This document shows positions 13,820-28,289 of a stretch of DNA of 64,000 nucleotides, in pieces. Origin of the DNA: Luzula sylvatica (lineage: Eukaryota; Streptophyta; Magnoliopsida; Poales; Juncaceae). Numbering within the stretch: the first letter of the stretch is position 1; the number at the start of each line of letters is the position of its first letter. The stretch spans positions 9,434,001-9,498,000 of the forward strand of contig OX326958.1 of the NCBI GenBank assembly GCA_946800325.1. Direction: 5' to 3'. The notes beneath the pieces are model-generated. The model ran no database searches and had not been told where the DNA came from. It was given only the letters and a program-made list of their open reading frames with translations. The position numbers and the translations under genes were made by a program.

Positions 13820-16800
13820 TAACACAAGCAAAATACTCAATTTTCATTTCGTACTCAAAATACTCCGTAATTGAAGACTAACACACACAAATTTCAATTT
13901 TTTAAAAAATTTCTCAAAAGTTCAAAAACTGAAGTCTAAAACCTTCAAAAAATTGAATTAAGATATTTTTAAAAAAAATTTAAAATTGAAGTGTAACACA
14001 AGCAAAATACTCAATTTTCATTTCGTACTCAAAATACTCCGTAATTGAAGACTAACACACACAAATTTCAATTTTTTGAAAAATTTCTCAAAAGTTCAAA
14101 AACTGAAGTCTAAAACCTTCAAAAAATTGAATTAAGATATTTTTAAAAAAAATTAAAATTGAAGTGTAACACAAGCAAAATACTCAATTTTCATTTCGTA
14201 CTCAAAATACTCCGTCATTGAAGACTAACACACACAAATTTCAATTTTTTCAAAAATTTCTTAATAGTTCAAAAACTGAAGTCTAACACCTTCAGAAAAT
14301 TGAATTAAGATATTGTTTAAAAATATGTTAAAATTGAAGTCCAACACAAGCAAAATACTCAATTTTCATGTTGTACTCAAAATACTCCGTAATTGAAGAC
14401 TAACGCACACAAATTTCAATTTTTTCAAAATTTTCTTAAAAATACAAAAACAGAAGCCTAACACCTTCCAAAAATTCGATTATGATATTTTTCAAAAAAA
14501 AAATAAAATTGAAGTGTAACACAAGCAAAATACTCAATTTTCATTTCGTACTCAAAATACTCCGTAATTGAAGACTAGCACACATAAATTTCAATATTTT
14601 GAAACATTTCTTAAAAGTTCAAACACTCAAGTCTAAAACCTTCAAAAAATTGAATTAAGATATTTTTTTTTTAAATGTTAAAATCGAAGTGTAACACGAG
14701 CAAAATACTCAATTTTCATTTCGAACTCAAAATACTCCGTAATTGAAGACTACCACACACAAATTTCAATTTTTTCAAAAATTTCTGAAAAGTTCAAAAA
14801 CAAAAGTCTAACACCTTAAAAATATTGAATTAAAATATTTTTTAAAAATATGTTAAAATTGAAGTCTAACACAACCAAAATACTTAATTTTCATATGGTA
14901 CTCAAAATACTCCGTAATTGAGGACTAACACGCTCAAATTTAAATTTTTTCAAAATTTTTTAAAAAATACAAAAAGAGAAGTCTAACACCTTCAAAAAAT
15001 TGAATTGAGATAATTTTAAAAATATGTTAAAATTGAATTCTAACACAAGCAAAATACTCAATTTTCATGTTGTACTCAAAATACTCCGTAATTGAAGACT
15101 AACACACACAAATTTCAATTTTTTGAAAAATTTCTTAAAAATACAAAAACAGAAGTCTAACACCTTCGACAAATATGATTATGATATTTTCCAAAAAAAT
15201 AAAAATTGAAGTGTAACAAAAGCAAAATACTCAATTTTTTCATTTCGTCCTCAAAGTACTCCGTAATTGAAGACTAACACACACAAATTTCAATTTTTTG
15301 AAACATTTCTTAAAAGTTCAAAAACTGAAGTCTAACACCTTCAAAAAATTGAATTAAGATATTTAAAATTTTTTTTTTAAATTGAAGTGTAACACAAGCA
15401 AAATACTCAATTTTCATTTCGTACTCAAAATACTCCGTAATTGAAGACTAACACACACAAATTTCAATTTTTTGAAAAACTTCTTAAAAGTTCATAAACT
15501 GAAGTCTAACACCTTCAAAAAATTGAATTATGATATTTTTTAAAAAAATTTTAAATTGAAGTGTAACACAAGCAAAATACTCAATTTTCATTTCGTACTC
15601 AAAATACTCCGTAATTGAAGACTAACACACACAAATTTCAATTTTTTAAAAAATTTCTGAAAAGTTCAAAAACTAAAGTCTAACACCTTCAAAATATTGA
15701 ATTAAAATATTTTTTAAAAATATGTTAAAATTGAAGTCTAACACAACCGAAATACTTAATTTTCATATGGTACTCAAAATACTCCGTAATTGAGGACTAA
15801 CACGCTCAAATTTCAATTTTTTCAAATTTTTTCAAAAAATACAAATAGAGAAGTCTAACACCTTCAAAAAATTGAATTAAGATATTTTTTAAAAAAATTT
15901 AAAATTGAAGTGTAACACAAGCAAAACACTCAATTTTCATTTCGTACTCAAAATACTCCGTAATTGAAGACTAACACACACACAAATTTCAATTTTTTTA
16001 AAAATTCTTAAAACTTCAAAAACTGAAATCTAACACCTTCAAAAAATTAAATTAAGATATTTTCAAAAAAAAATTATAATTGGAGTGTAACACAAGCAAA
16101 ATACTCAATTTTCATTTCGTACTCAAAATACTCCGTAATTGAAGACTAACACACACAAATTTCAATTTTTTAAAAAATTTCTCAAAAGTTCAAAAACTGA
16201 AGTCTAAAACCTTCAAAAAATTGAATTAAGATATTTTTAAAAAAAATTTAAAATTGAAGTGTAACACAAGCAAAATACTCAATTTTCATTTCGTACTCAA
16301 AATACTCCGTAATTGAAGACTAACACACACAAATTTCAATTTTTTGAAAAATTTCTCAAAAGTTCAAAAACTGAAGTCTAAAACCTTCAAAAAATTGAAT
16401 TAAGATATTTTTAAAAAAAATTAAAATTGAAGTGTAACACAAGCAAAATACTCAATTTTCATTTCGTACTCAAAATACTCCGTCATTGAAGACTAACACA
16501 CACAAATTTCAATTTTTTCAAAAATTTCTTAATAGTTCAAAAACTGAAGTCTAACACCTTCAGAAAATTGAATTAAGATATTGTTTAAAAATATGTTAAA
16601 ATTGAAGTCCAACACAAGCAAAATACTCAATTTTCATGTTGTACTCAAAATACTCCGTAATTGAAGACTAACGCACACAAATTTCAATTTTTTCAAAATT
16701 TTCTTAAAAATACAAAAACAGAAGCCTAACACCTTCCAAAAATTCGATTATGATATTTTTCAAAAAAAAAATAAAATTGAAGTGTAACACAAGCAAAATA

Positions 16801-18400
16801 CTCAATTTTCATTTCGTACTCAAAATACTCCGTAATTGAAGACTAGCACACATAAATTTCAATATTTTGAAACATTTCTTAAAAGTTCAAACACTCAAGT
16901 CTAAAACCTTCAAAAAATTGAATTAAGATATTTTTTTTTTAAATGTTAAAATCGAAGTGTAACACGAGCAAAATACTCAATTTTCATTTCGAACTCAAAA
17001 TACTCCGTAATTGAAGACTACCACACACAAATTTCAATTTTTTCAAAAATTTCTGAAAAGTTCAAAAACAAAAGTCTAACACCTTAAAAATATTGAATTA
17101 AAATATTTTTTAAAAATATGTTAAAATTGAAGTCTAACACAACCAAAATACTTAATTTTCATATGGTACTCAAAATACTCCGTAATTGAGGACTAACACG
17201 CTCAAATTTAAATTTTTTCAAAATTTTTTAAAAAATACAAAAAGAGAAGTCTAACACCTTCAAAAAATTGAATTGAGATAATTTTAAAAATATGTTAAAA
17301 TTGAATTCTAACACAAGCAAAATACTCAATTTTCATGTTGTACTCAAAATACTCCGTAATTGAAGACTAACACACACAAATTTCAATTTTTTGAAAAATT
17401 TCTTAAAAATACAAAAACAGAAGTCTAACACCTTCGACAAATATGATTATGATATTTTCCAAAAAAATAAAAATTGAAGTGTAACAAAAGCAAAATACTC
17501 AATTTTTTCATTTCGTCCTCAAAGTACTCCGTAATTGAAGACTAACACACACAAATTTCAATTTTTTGAAACATTTCTTAAAAGTTCAAAAACTGAAGTC
17601 TAACACCTTCAAAAAATTGAATTAAGATATTTAAAATTTTTTTTTTAAATTGAAGTGTAACACAAGCAAAATACTCAATTTTCATTTCGTACTCAAAATA
17701 CTCCGTAATTGAAGACTAACACACACAAATTTCAATTTTTTGAAAAACTTCTTAAAAGTTCATAAACTGAAGTCTAACACCTTCAAAAAATTGAATTATG
17801 ATATTTTTTAAAAAAATTTTAAATTGAAGTGTAACACAAGCAAAATACTCAATTTTCATTTCGTACTCAAAATACTCCGTAATTGAAGACTAACACACAC
17901 AAATTTCAATTTTTTAAAAAATTTCTGAAAAGTTCAAAAACTAAAGTCTAACACCTTCAAAATATTGAATTAAAATATTTTTTAAAAATATGTTAAAATT
18001 GAAGTCTAACACAACCAAAATACTTAATTTTCATATGGTACTCAAAATACTCCGTAATTGAGGACTAACACGCTCAAATTTCAATTTTTTCAAATTTTTT
18101 CAAAAAATACAAATAGAGAAGTCTAACACCTTCAAAAAATTGAATTAAGATATTTTTTAAAAAAATTTAAAATTGAAGTGTAACACAAGCAAAACACTCA
18201 ATTTTCATTTCGTACTCAAAATACTCCGTAATTGAAGACTAACACACACACAAATTTCAATTTTTTTAAAAATTCTTAAAACTTCAAAAACTGAAATCTA
18301 ACACCTTCAAAAAATTAAATTAAGATATTTTCAAAAAAAAATTATAATTGGAGTGTAACACAAGCAAAATACTCAATTTTCATTTCGTACTCAAAATACT
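13820..18400 (+). repeat. 2,268-bp (13-monomer) tandem duplication
   Basis: The block at about 13.82-16.09 kb is repeated at about 16.09-18.36 kb with an offset of 2,268 bp. Markers at 13,911 and 16,179, at 14,892 and 17,160, and at 15,764 and 18,032 all agree. The copies are almost identical by eye; one visible difference is CAACCGAAATAC near 15,748 against CAACCAAAATAC near 18,016. The left limit is where an AACATTGAAG form in one copy faces a TAATTGGAG form in the other. Confidence 0.8.
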
Positions 18401-21400
18401 CCGTCATTGAAGACTAACACACACAAATTTCAATTTTTTCAAAAATTTCTTAAAAATACAGAAACAGAAGCCTAACACCTTCCAAAAATTCGATTGCGAT
18501 ATTTTTCAAAAAAATTTAAATTTGAAGTGTAAAACAAGCAAAATACTCAATTTTCATTTCGTACTCAAAATACTCCGTAATTGAAGACTAACACACACAA
18601 ATTTCAATTTTTTCAAAAATTTCTTAAATTTTCAAAAACTTGACTCTAACACCTTCAAAAAAATAGAATTAAGATATTTTTAAAAAAAATTTTAAATTGA
18701 AGTGTAACACAAGCAAAATACTCAATTTTCATTTCGTACTCAAAATACTCCGTAATTGAAGACTAACACACACAAATTTCAATTTTTTGAAAAATTTCTT
18801 AAAAGTTCAAATACTGAAGTCTAACACCTTCAAAAAATTAAATTAAGATATTTTTAAAAAAAATTTAAAATTGAAGTGTAACACAACCAACATACTCAAT
18901 TTTCATTTCGTACTCAAAATACTCCGTCATTGAAGACTAACACACACAAATTTCAATTTTTCAAAAATTTCTTAAAAAATACAAAAACAGAAGCCTAACA
19001 CCTTCCAAAAATTCGATTGCGATATTTTTCAAAAAAAATTAAAATTGAAGTGTAACACAAGCAAAATACTCAATTTTCATTTCGTACTCAAAATACTCCG
19101 TAATTTAAGACTTAACACACACGAATTTCAATTTTTTCAAAATGTCTTAAAAGTTCAAAAACTAAAGTCTAACACCTTCAAAAAATTGAATTAAGATATT
19201 TTTTAAATATATGTTAAAATTGAAGTCTAACACAACCAAAATACTTAATTTTCATGTGGTACGCAAAATACTTCGTAATTGAGGACTAACACGCATAAAT
19301 TAAAATTTTTTGAAAATTTTCTAAAAAATACAAAAACAGAAGTCTAACACCTTCGAAAAATTGAATTAAGATATTTTTAAAAATATGTTAAAATTGAAGT
19401 CTAACACAAGCAAAATACTCAATTTTCATGTTGTACTCAAAATACTCCGTAATTGAAGACTAACACACACAAATTTCAATTTTTTCAAAAATTTCTTAAA
19501 AATACAGAAACAGAAGCCTAACACTTTCAACAAATTCGACTATGATATTTTTAAAAAAAATTTAAAATTGAAGTCTAACACAAGCAAAATACTCAATTTT
19601 CATGTTGTACTCAAAATACTCCGTAATTTAAAACTAACACACACAAATTTCAATTTTTTCAAAAATTTCTTAAAAGTTCAAAAAATTGAATTAAGATATT
19701 TTTAAAAAAAATTTAAAATTGAAGTGTAACACAAGCAAAATACTCAATTTTCATTTCGTACTCAAAATACTCCGTAATTGAAGACTAACACACACAAATT
19801 ACAAATTTTTGAAAAAATTCTTAAAAGTTCAAAAACTGAAGTCTAACACCTTCATAAAATTAAATTACGATGTTTTTAAAAAAAATTTAATATTTAAGTG
19901 TAACACAAACAAAATACTCAATTTTCATTTCGTACTCAAAATACTCCGTCATTGGAGACTAACACACACAAATTTCAATTTTTTCAAAAATTTATTACAA
20001 ATACAAAAATAGAAGCCTAACACCTTCCAAAAATTCGATTGCGATATTTTTCAAAAATATTTAACATTGAAGTGTAACACAAGCAAAATACTCATTTTTC
20101 ATTTCGTACTCAAAATACTCCGTAATTGAAGACTAACACACACAAATTTCAATTTTTTCAAAAATTTCTTAAATGTTTAAAAACTGAAGTCTAAACCCTT
20201 CAAAAAATTGAATTAAGATATTTTTTAAAAATATGTTAAAATTGAAGTCTAACACAACCAAAATACTTAATTTTCCTGTGGTACTCAAAATACTCCGTAA
20301 TTGAGGACTAACACGCACAAATTTAAATTTTTTCAAAAATTTCTAAAAAATACAAAAACAGAAGTCTAACACCTTCAAAAAATTTAATTAAGATATTTTT
20401 AAGAATATGTTAAAATTGAAGTCTAACACAAGCAAAATATTCAATTTTCATGTTGTACTCAAAATACTCCGTAATTGAAGACTAACACACACAAATTTCA
20501 TTTTTTTCAAAAATTTCTTAAAAATACAAAAACAGAAGTCTAACACCTTCCACAAATTCGATTATGATATTTTTCAAAAAAAATTAAAATTGATGTGTAA
20601 CACAAGCAAAACACTCAATTTTCATTTCGTACTCAAAATTCTCCGTAATTGAAGGACTAACACACACAAATTTCAATTTTTTCAAAAATTTCTTAAAAGT
20701 TCATAAACTGAAGTCTAAAACCTTCAAAACATTGAATTAAGATATTTTTAAAAAATGTTAAAATCAATGTGTAACACAAGCAAAATACTCAATTTTCATT
20801 TCGTACTAAAAATAATCCGTAATTGAAGACTAACACACACAAATTTCAATTTTTTTTAAAAAATTTCTTAAAAGTTCAAAAACTAAAGTCTAACACCTTC
20901 AACAAATTGAATTAAGATATTTTTTAAAAAAATTTAAAATTGAAGTGTAACATAAGCAAAATACTCAATTTTCATTTCGTACTCAAAATACTCCGTAATT
21001 GAAGACTAACACACACAAATTTCAATTTTTTCAAAAATTTCTTAAAACTTCAAAACCTGAAGTCTAACACCTTCAAAAAATTGAATTAAGATATTTTTTT
21101 AAAAAAATTAAAATTGAAGTGTCACACAAGCAAAATACTCAATTTTCATTTCGTACTCAAAATACTCCGTCATTGAAGACTAACACACACAAATTTTAAT
21201 TTTTTCAAAAATTTCTTAAAAATACAAAACCAGAAGCCTAACACCTTCAAAAAATTCGATTTCGATATTTTTCAAAAAAATTTAACATTGAAGTGTAACA
21301 CAAGCAAAATACTCAATTTTCATTTCGTTCTCAAAATACCTCGTAATTGAAGACTAACACACACAAATTTCAATTTTTTCAAAAATTTCTTAAAAGTTCA

Positions 21401-24400
21401 AAAACTAAAGTCTAAAACCTTCAGAAAATTGAATTAAGATATTTTTTAAAAAATGTTAAGATCGAAGTGTAACACAAGCAAAATACCTAATTTTGATTTC
21501 GTACTCAAAAGACTCCGTAATTGAAGACTAACACACACAAATTTCAATTTTTTTCAAAATTTTCTTAAAAGTTCAAAAACTAAAGTCTAACACCTTCAAA
21601 AAATTGAATTAAGATATTTTTTTAAAAAATTTAAAATTGAAGTGTAACACAAGCAAAATACTCAATTTTCATTTCGTACTAAAAATTCTCCGTAATTGAA
21701 GACTAACACACACAAATTTCAATTTTTTCAAAAATTTCTTAAAAGTTCAAAAACTAAAGTCTAACACCTTCAAAAAATTGAATTAAGATATTTTAAAAAA
21801 AAAATTTAAATTGAAGTGCAACACAAGCAAAATACTCAATTTTCATTTCGTACTCAAAATACTCCGTAATTGAAGACTAACACACACAAATTTCAATTTT
21901 TTGAAAAAATTCTTAAAACTTCAAAAACTGAAGTCTAACACCTTCATAAAATTAAATTACGATGTTTTTAAAAAAAATTTAATATTTAAGTGTAACACAA
22001 ACAAAATACTCAATTTTCATTTCGTACTCAAAATACTCCGTCATTGGAGACTAACACACACAAATTTCAATTTTTTCAAAAATTTATTACAAATACAAAA
22101 ATAGAAGCCTAACACCTTCCAAAAATTCGATTGCGATATTTTTCAAAAATATTTAACATTGAAGTGTAACACAAGCAAAATACTCATTTTTCATTTCGTA
22201 CTCAAAATACTCCGTAATTGACGACTAACACACACAAATTTCAATTTTTTCAAAAATTTCTTAAATGTTTAAAAACTGAAGTCTAAACCCTTCAAAAAAT
22301 TGAATTAAGATATTTTTTAAAAATATGTTAAAATTGAAGTCTAACACAACCAAAATACTTAATTTTCCTGTGGTACTCAAAATACTCCGTAATTGAGGAC
22401 TAACACGCACAAATTTAAATTTTTTCAAAAATTTCTAAAAAATACAAAAACAGAAGTCTAACACCTTCAAAAAATTTAATTAAGATATTTTTAAGAATAT
22501 GTTAAAATTGAAGTCTAACACAAGCAAAATATTCAATTTTCATGTTGTACTCAAAATACTCCGTAATTGAAGACTAACACACACAAATTTCATTTTTTTC
22601 AAAAATTTCTTAAAAATACAAAAACAGAAGTCTAACACCTTCCACAAATTCGATTATGATATTTTTCAAAAAAAATTAAAATTGATGTGTAACACAAGCA
22701 AAACACTCAATTTTCATTTCGTACTCAAAATTCTCCGTAATTGAAGGACTAACACACACAAATTTCAATTTTTTCAAAAATTTCTTAAAAGTTCATAAAC
22801 TGAAGTCTAAAACCTTCAAAACATTGAATTAAGATATTTTTAAAAAATGTTAAAATCAATGTGTAACACAAGCAAAATACTCAATTTTCATTTCGTACTA
22901 AAAATGTTCCGTAATTGAAGACTAACACACACAAATTTCAATTTTTTGAAACATTTCTTAAAAGTTCAAAAACTGAAGTCTAACACCTTCAAAAAATTGA
23001 ATTAAGATATTTAAAATTTTTTTTTTAAATTGAAGTGTAACACAAGCAAAATACTCAATTTTCATTTCGTACTCAAAATACTCCGTAATTGAAGACTAAC
23101 ACACACAAATTTCAATTTTTTGAAAAACTTCTTAAAAGTTCATAAACTGAAGTCTAACACCTTCAAAAAATTGAATTATGATATTTTTTAAAAATATTTA
23201 ACATTGAAGTGTAACACAAGCAAAATACTCAATTTTCATTTCGTACTCAAAATACTCCGTAATTGAAGACTAACACACACAAATTTCAATTTTTTAAAAA
23301 ATTTCTGAAAAGTTCAAAAACTAAAGTCTAACACCTTCAAAATATTGAATTAAAATATTTTTTAAAAATATGTTAAAATTGAAGTCTAACACAACCAAAA
23401 TACTTAATTTTCATATGGTACTCAAAATACTCCGTAATTGAGGACTAACACGCTCAAATTTCAATTTTTTCAAATTTTTTCAAAAAATACAAATAGAGAA
23501 GTCTAACACCTTCAAAAAATTGAATTAAGATATTTTTTAAAAAAATTTAAAATTGAAGTGTAACACAAGCAAAACACTCAATTTTCATTTCGTACTCAAA
23601 ATACTACGTAATTGAAGACTAACACACACACAAATTTCAATTTTTTTAAAAATTCTTAAAACTTCAAAAACTGAAATCTAACACCTTCAAAAAATTAAAT
23701 TAAGATATTTTCAAAAAAAAATTATAATTGGAGTGTAACACAAGCAAAATACTCAATTTTCATTTCGTACTCAAAATACTCCGTCATTGAAGACTAACAC
23801 ACACAAATTTCAATTTTTTCAAAAATTTCTTAAAAATACAGAAACAGAAGCCTAACACCTTCCAAAAATTCGATTGCGATATTTTTCAAAAAAATTTAAA
23901 TTTGAAGTGTAAAACAAGCAAAATACTCAATTTTCATTTCGTACTCAAAATACTCCGTAATTGAAGACTAACACACACAAATTTCAATTTTTTCAAAAAT
24001 TTCTTAAATTTTCAAAAACTTGACTCTAACACCTTCAAAAAAATAGAATTAAGATATTTTTAAAAAAAATTTTAAATTGAAGTGTAACACAAGCAAAATA
24101 CTCAATTTTCATTTCGTACTCAAAATACTCCGTAATTGAAGACTAACACACACAAATTTCAATTTTTTGAAAAATTTCTTAAAAGTTCAAATACTGAAGT
24201 CTAACACCTTCAAAAAATTAAATTAAGATATTTTTAAAAAAAATTTAAAATTGAAGTGTAACACAACCAAAATACTCAATTTTCATTTCGTACTCAAAAT
24301 ACTCCGTCATTGAAGACTAACACACACAAATTTCAATTTTTCAAAAATTTCTTAAAAAATACAAAAACAGAAGCCTAACACCTTCCAAAAATTCGATTGC

Positions 24401-27400
24401 GATATTTTTCAAAAAAAATTAAAATTGAAGTGTAACACAAGCAAAATACTCAATTTTCATTTCGTACTCAAAATACTCCGTAATTTAAGACTTAACACAC
24501 ACGAATTTCAATTTTTTCAAAATGTCTTAAAAGTTCAAAAACTAAAGTCTAACACCTTCAAAAAATTGAATTAAGATATTTTTTAAATATATGTTAAAAT
24601 TGAAGTCTAACACAACCAAAATACTTAATTTTCATGTGGTACGCAAAATACTTCGTAATTGAGGACTAACACGCATAAATTAAAATTTTTTGAAAATTTT
24701 CTAAAAAATACAAAAACAGAAGTCTAACACCTTCGAAAAATTGAATTAAGATATTTTTAAAAATATGTTAAAATTGAAGTCTAACACAAGCAAAATACTC
24801 AATTTTCATGTTGTACTCAAAATACTCCGTAATTGAAGACTAACACACACAAATTTCAATTTTTTCAAAAATTTCTTAAAAATACAGAAACAGAAGCCTA
24901 ACACTTTCAACAAATTCGACTATGATATTTTTAAAAAAAATTTAAAATTGAAGTCTAACACAAGCAAAATACTCAATTTTCATGTTGTACTCAAAATACT
25001 CCGTAATTTAAAACTAACACACACAAATTTCAATTTTTTCAAAAATTTCTTAAAAGTTCAAAAAATTGAATTAAGATATTTTTAAAAAAAATTTAAAATT
25101 GAAGTGTAACACAAGCAAAATACTCAATTTTCATTTCGTACTCAAAATACTCCGTAATTGAAGACTAACACACACAAATTACAAATTTTTGAAAAAATTC
25201 TTAAAAGTTCAAAAACTGAAGTCTAACACCTTCATAAAATTAAATTACGATGTTTTTAAAAAAAATTTAATATTTAAGTGTAACACAAACAAAATACTCA
25301 ATTTTCATTTCGTACTCAAAATACTCCGTCATTGGAGACTAACACACACAAATTTCAATTTTTTCAAAAATTTATTACAAATACAAAAATAGAAGCCTAA
25401 CACCTTCCAAAAATTCGATTGCGATATTTTTCAAAAATATTTAACATTGAAGTGTAACACAAGCAAAATACTCATTTTTCATTTCGTACTCAAAATACTC
25501 CGTAATTGAAGACTAACACACACAAATTTCAATTTTTTCAAAAATTTCTTAAATGTTTAAAAACTGAAGTCTAAACCCTTCAAAAAATTGAATTAAGATA
25601 TTTTTTAAAAATATGTTAAAATTGAAGTCTAACACAACCAAAATACTTAATTTTCCTGTGGTACTCAAAATACTCCGTAATTGAGGACTAACACGCACAA
25701 ATTTAAATTTTTTCAAAAATTTCTAAAAAATACAAAAACAGAAGTCTAACACCTTCAAAAAATTTAATTAAGATATTTTTAAGAATATGTTAAAATTGAA
25801 GTCTAACACAAGCAAAATATTCAATTTTCATGTTGTACTCAAAATACTCCGTAATTGAAGACTAACACACACAAATTTCATTTTTTTCAAAAATTTCTTA
25901 AAAATACAAAAACAGAAGTCTAACACCTTCCACAAATTCGATTATGATATTTTTCAAAAAAAATTAAAATTGATGTGTAACACAAGCAAAACACTCAATT
26001 TTCATTTCGTACTCAAAATTCTCCGTAATTGAAGGACTAACACACACAAATTTCAATTTTTTCAAAAATTTCTTAAAAGTTCATAAACTGAAGTCTAAAA
26101 CCTTCAAAACATTGAATTAAGATATTTTTAAAAAATGTTAAAATCAATGTGTAACACAAGCAAAATACTCAATTTTCATTTCGTACTAAAAATAATCCGT
26201 AATTGAAGACTAACACACACAAATTTCAATTTTTTTTAAAAAATTTCTTAAAAGTTCAAAAACTAAAGTCTAACACCTTCAACAAATTGAATTAAGATAT
26301 TTTTTAAAAAAATTTAAAATTGAAGTGTAACATAAGCAAAATACTCAATTTTCATTTCGTACTCAAAATACTCCGTAATTGAAGACTAACACACACAAAT
26401 TTCAATTTTTTCAAAAATTTCTTAAAACTTCAAAACCTGAAGTCTAACACCTTCAAAAAATTGAATTAAGATATTTTTTTAAAAAAATTAAAATTGAAGT
26501 GTCACACAAGCAAAATACTCAATTTTCATTTCGTACTCAAAATACTCCGTCATTGAAGACTAACACACACAAATTTTAATTTTTTCAAAAATTTCTTAAA
26601 AATACAAAACCAGAAGCCTAACACCTTCAAAAAATTCGATTTCGATATTTTTCAAAAAAATTTAACATTGAAGTGTAACACAAGCAAAATACTCAATTTT
26701 CATTTCGTTCTCAAAATACCTCGTAATTGAAGACTAACACACACAAATTTCAATTTTTTCAAAAATTTCTTAAAAGTTCAAAAACTAAAGTCTAAAACCT
26801 TCAGAAAATTGAATTAAGATATTTTTTAAAAAATGTTAAGATCGAAGTGTAACACAAGCAAAATACCTAATTTTGATTTCGTACTCAAAAGACTCCGTAA
26901 TTGAAGACTAACACACACAAATTTCAATTTTTTTCAAAATTTTCTTAAAAGTTCAAAAACTAAAGTCTAACACCTTCAAAAAATTGAATTAAGATATTTT
27001 TTTAAAAAATTTAAAATTGAAGTGTAACACAAGCAAAATACTCAATTTTCATTTCGTACTAAAAATTCTCCGTAATTGAAGACTAACACACACAAATTTC
27101 AATTTTTTCAAAAATTTCTTAAAAGTTCAAAAACTAAAGTCTAACACCTTCAAAAAATTGAATTAAGATATTTTAAAAAAAAAATTTAAATTGAAGTGCA
27201 ACACAAGCAAAATACTCAATTTTCATTTCGTACTCAAAATACTCCGTAATTGAAGACTAACACACACAAATTTCAATTGTTTGAAAAAATTCTTAAAACT
27301 TCAAAAACTGAAGTCTAACACCTTCATAAAATTAAATTACGATGTTTTTAAAAAAAATTTAATATTTAAGTGTAACACAAACAAAATACTCAATTTTCAT

Positions 27401-28289
27401 TTCGTACTCAAAATACTCCGTCATTGGAGACTAACACACACAAATTTCAATTTTTTCAAAAATTTATTACAAATACAAAAATAGAAGCCTAACACCTTCC
27501 AAAAATTCGATTGCGATATTTTTCAAAAATATTTAACATTGAAGTGTAACACAAGCAAAATACTCATTTTTCATTTCGTACTCAAAATACTCCGTAATTG
27601 AAGACTAACACACACAAATTTCAATTTTTTCAAAAATTTCTTAAATGTTTAAAAACTGAAGTCTAAACCCTTCAAAAAATTGAATTAAGATATTTTTTAA
27701 AAATATGTTAAAATTGAAGTCTAACACAACCAAAATACTTAATTTTCCTGTGGTACTCAAAATACTCCGTAATTGAGGACTAACACGCACAAATTTAAAT
27801 TTTTTCAAAAATTTCTAAAAAATACAAAAACAGAAGTCTAACACCTTCAAAAAATTTAATTAAGATATTTTTAAGAATATGTTAAAATTGAAGTCTAACA
27901 CAAGCAAAATATTCAATTTTCATGTTGTACTCAAAATACTCCGTAATTGAAGACTAACACACACAAATTTCATTTTTTTCAAAAATTTCTTAAAAATACA
28001 AAAACAGAAGTCTAACACCTTCCACAAATTCGATTATGATATTTTTCAAAAAAAATTAAAATTGATGTGTAACACAAGCAAAACACTCAATTTTCATTTC
28101 GTACTCAAAATTCTCCGTAATTGAAGGACTAACACACACAAATTTCAATTTTTTCAAAAATTTCTTAAAAGTTCATAAACTGAAGTCTAAAACCTTCAAA
28201 ACATTGAATTAAGATATTTTTAAAAAATGTTAAAATCAATGTGTAACACAAGCAAAATACTCAATTTTCATTTCGTACTAAAAATAATC
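17530..28289 (+). repeat. 5,380-bp (31-monomer) tandem duplication
   Basis: Positions from about 17,530 to 22,909 are repeated from about 22,910 to 28,289 at a constant offset of 5,380 bp. Checked pairs include 17,561/22,941, 18,032/23,412, 18,541/23,921, 19,041/24,421 and 19,809/25,189. Only scattered single-base differences are visible (18,225/23,605, about 18,891/24,271, about 22,229/27,609 and about 21,899/27,279). There is also one small cluster of differences near 17,815/23,195. The left junction in the second copy lies near AAAATGTTCCG at about 22,903-22,913. Confidence 0.85.

Larger units (their letters stand above)
6450..18400 (+). repeat. Series of higher-order repeat units of 10, 11, 12, 12 and 13 monomers
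   Basis: A diagnostic variant of subunit B (CTTCAGAAAATTGAATT followed by ATATTGTTT) occurs at about 6,450, 8,199, 10,115, 12,199, 14,291 and 16,559. The spacings are about 1,749, 1,916, 2,084, 2,092 and 2,268 bp, close to 10, 11, 12, 12 and 13 monomers. A second marker, CATATGGTACTCAA with GAGGACTAACACGC after it, recurs at 7,048, 8,798, 10,714, 12,799, 14,892 and 17,160 with matching spacings, plus extra copies at 15,764 and 18,032. The blocks are therefore related HOR units that differ by whole monomers. Confidence 0.8.
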
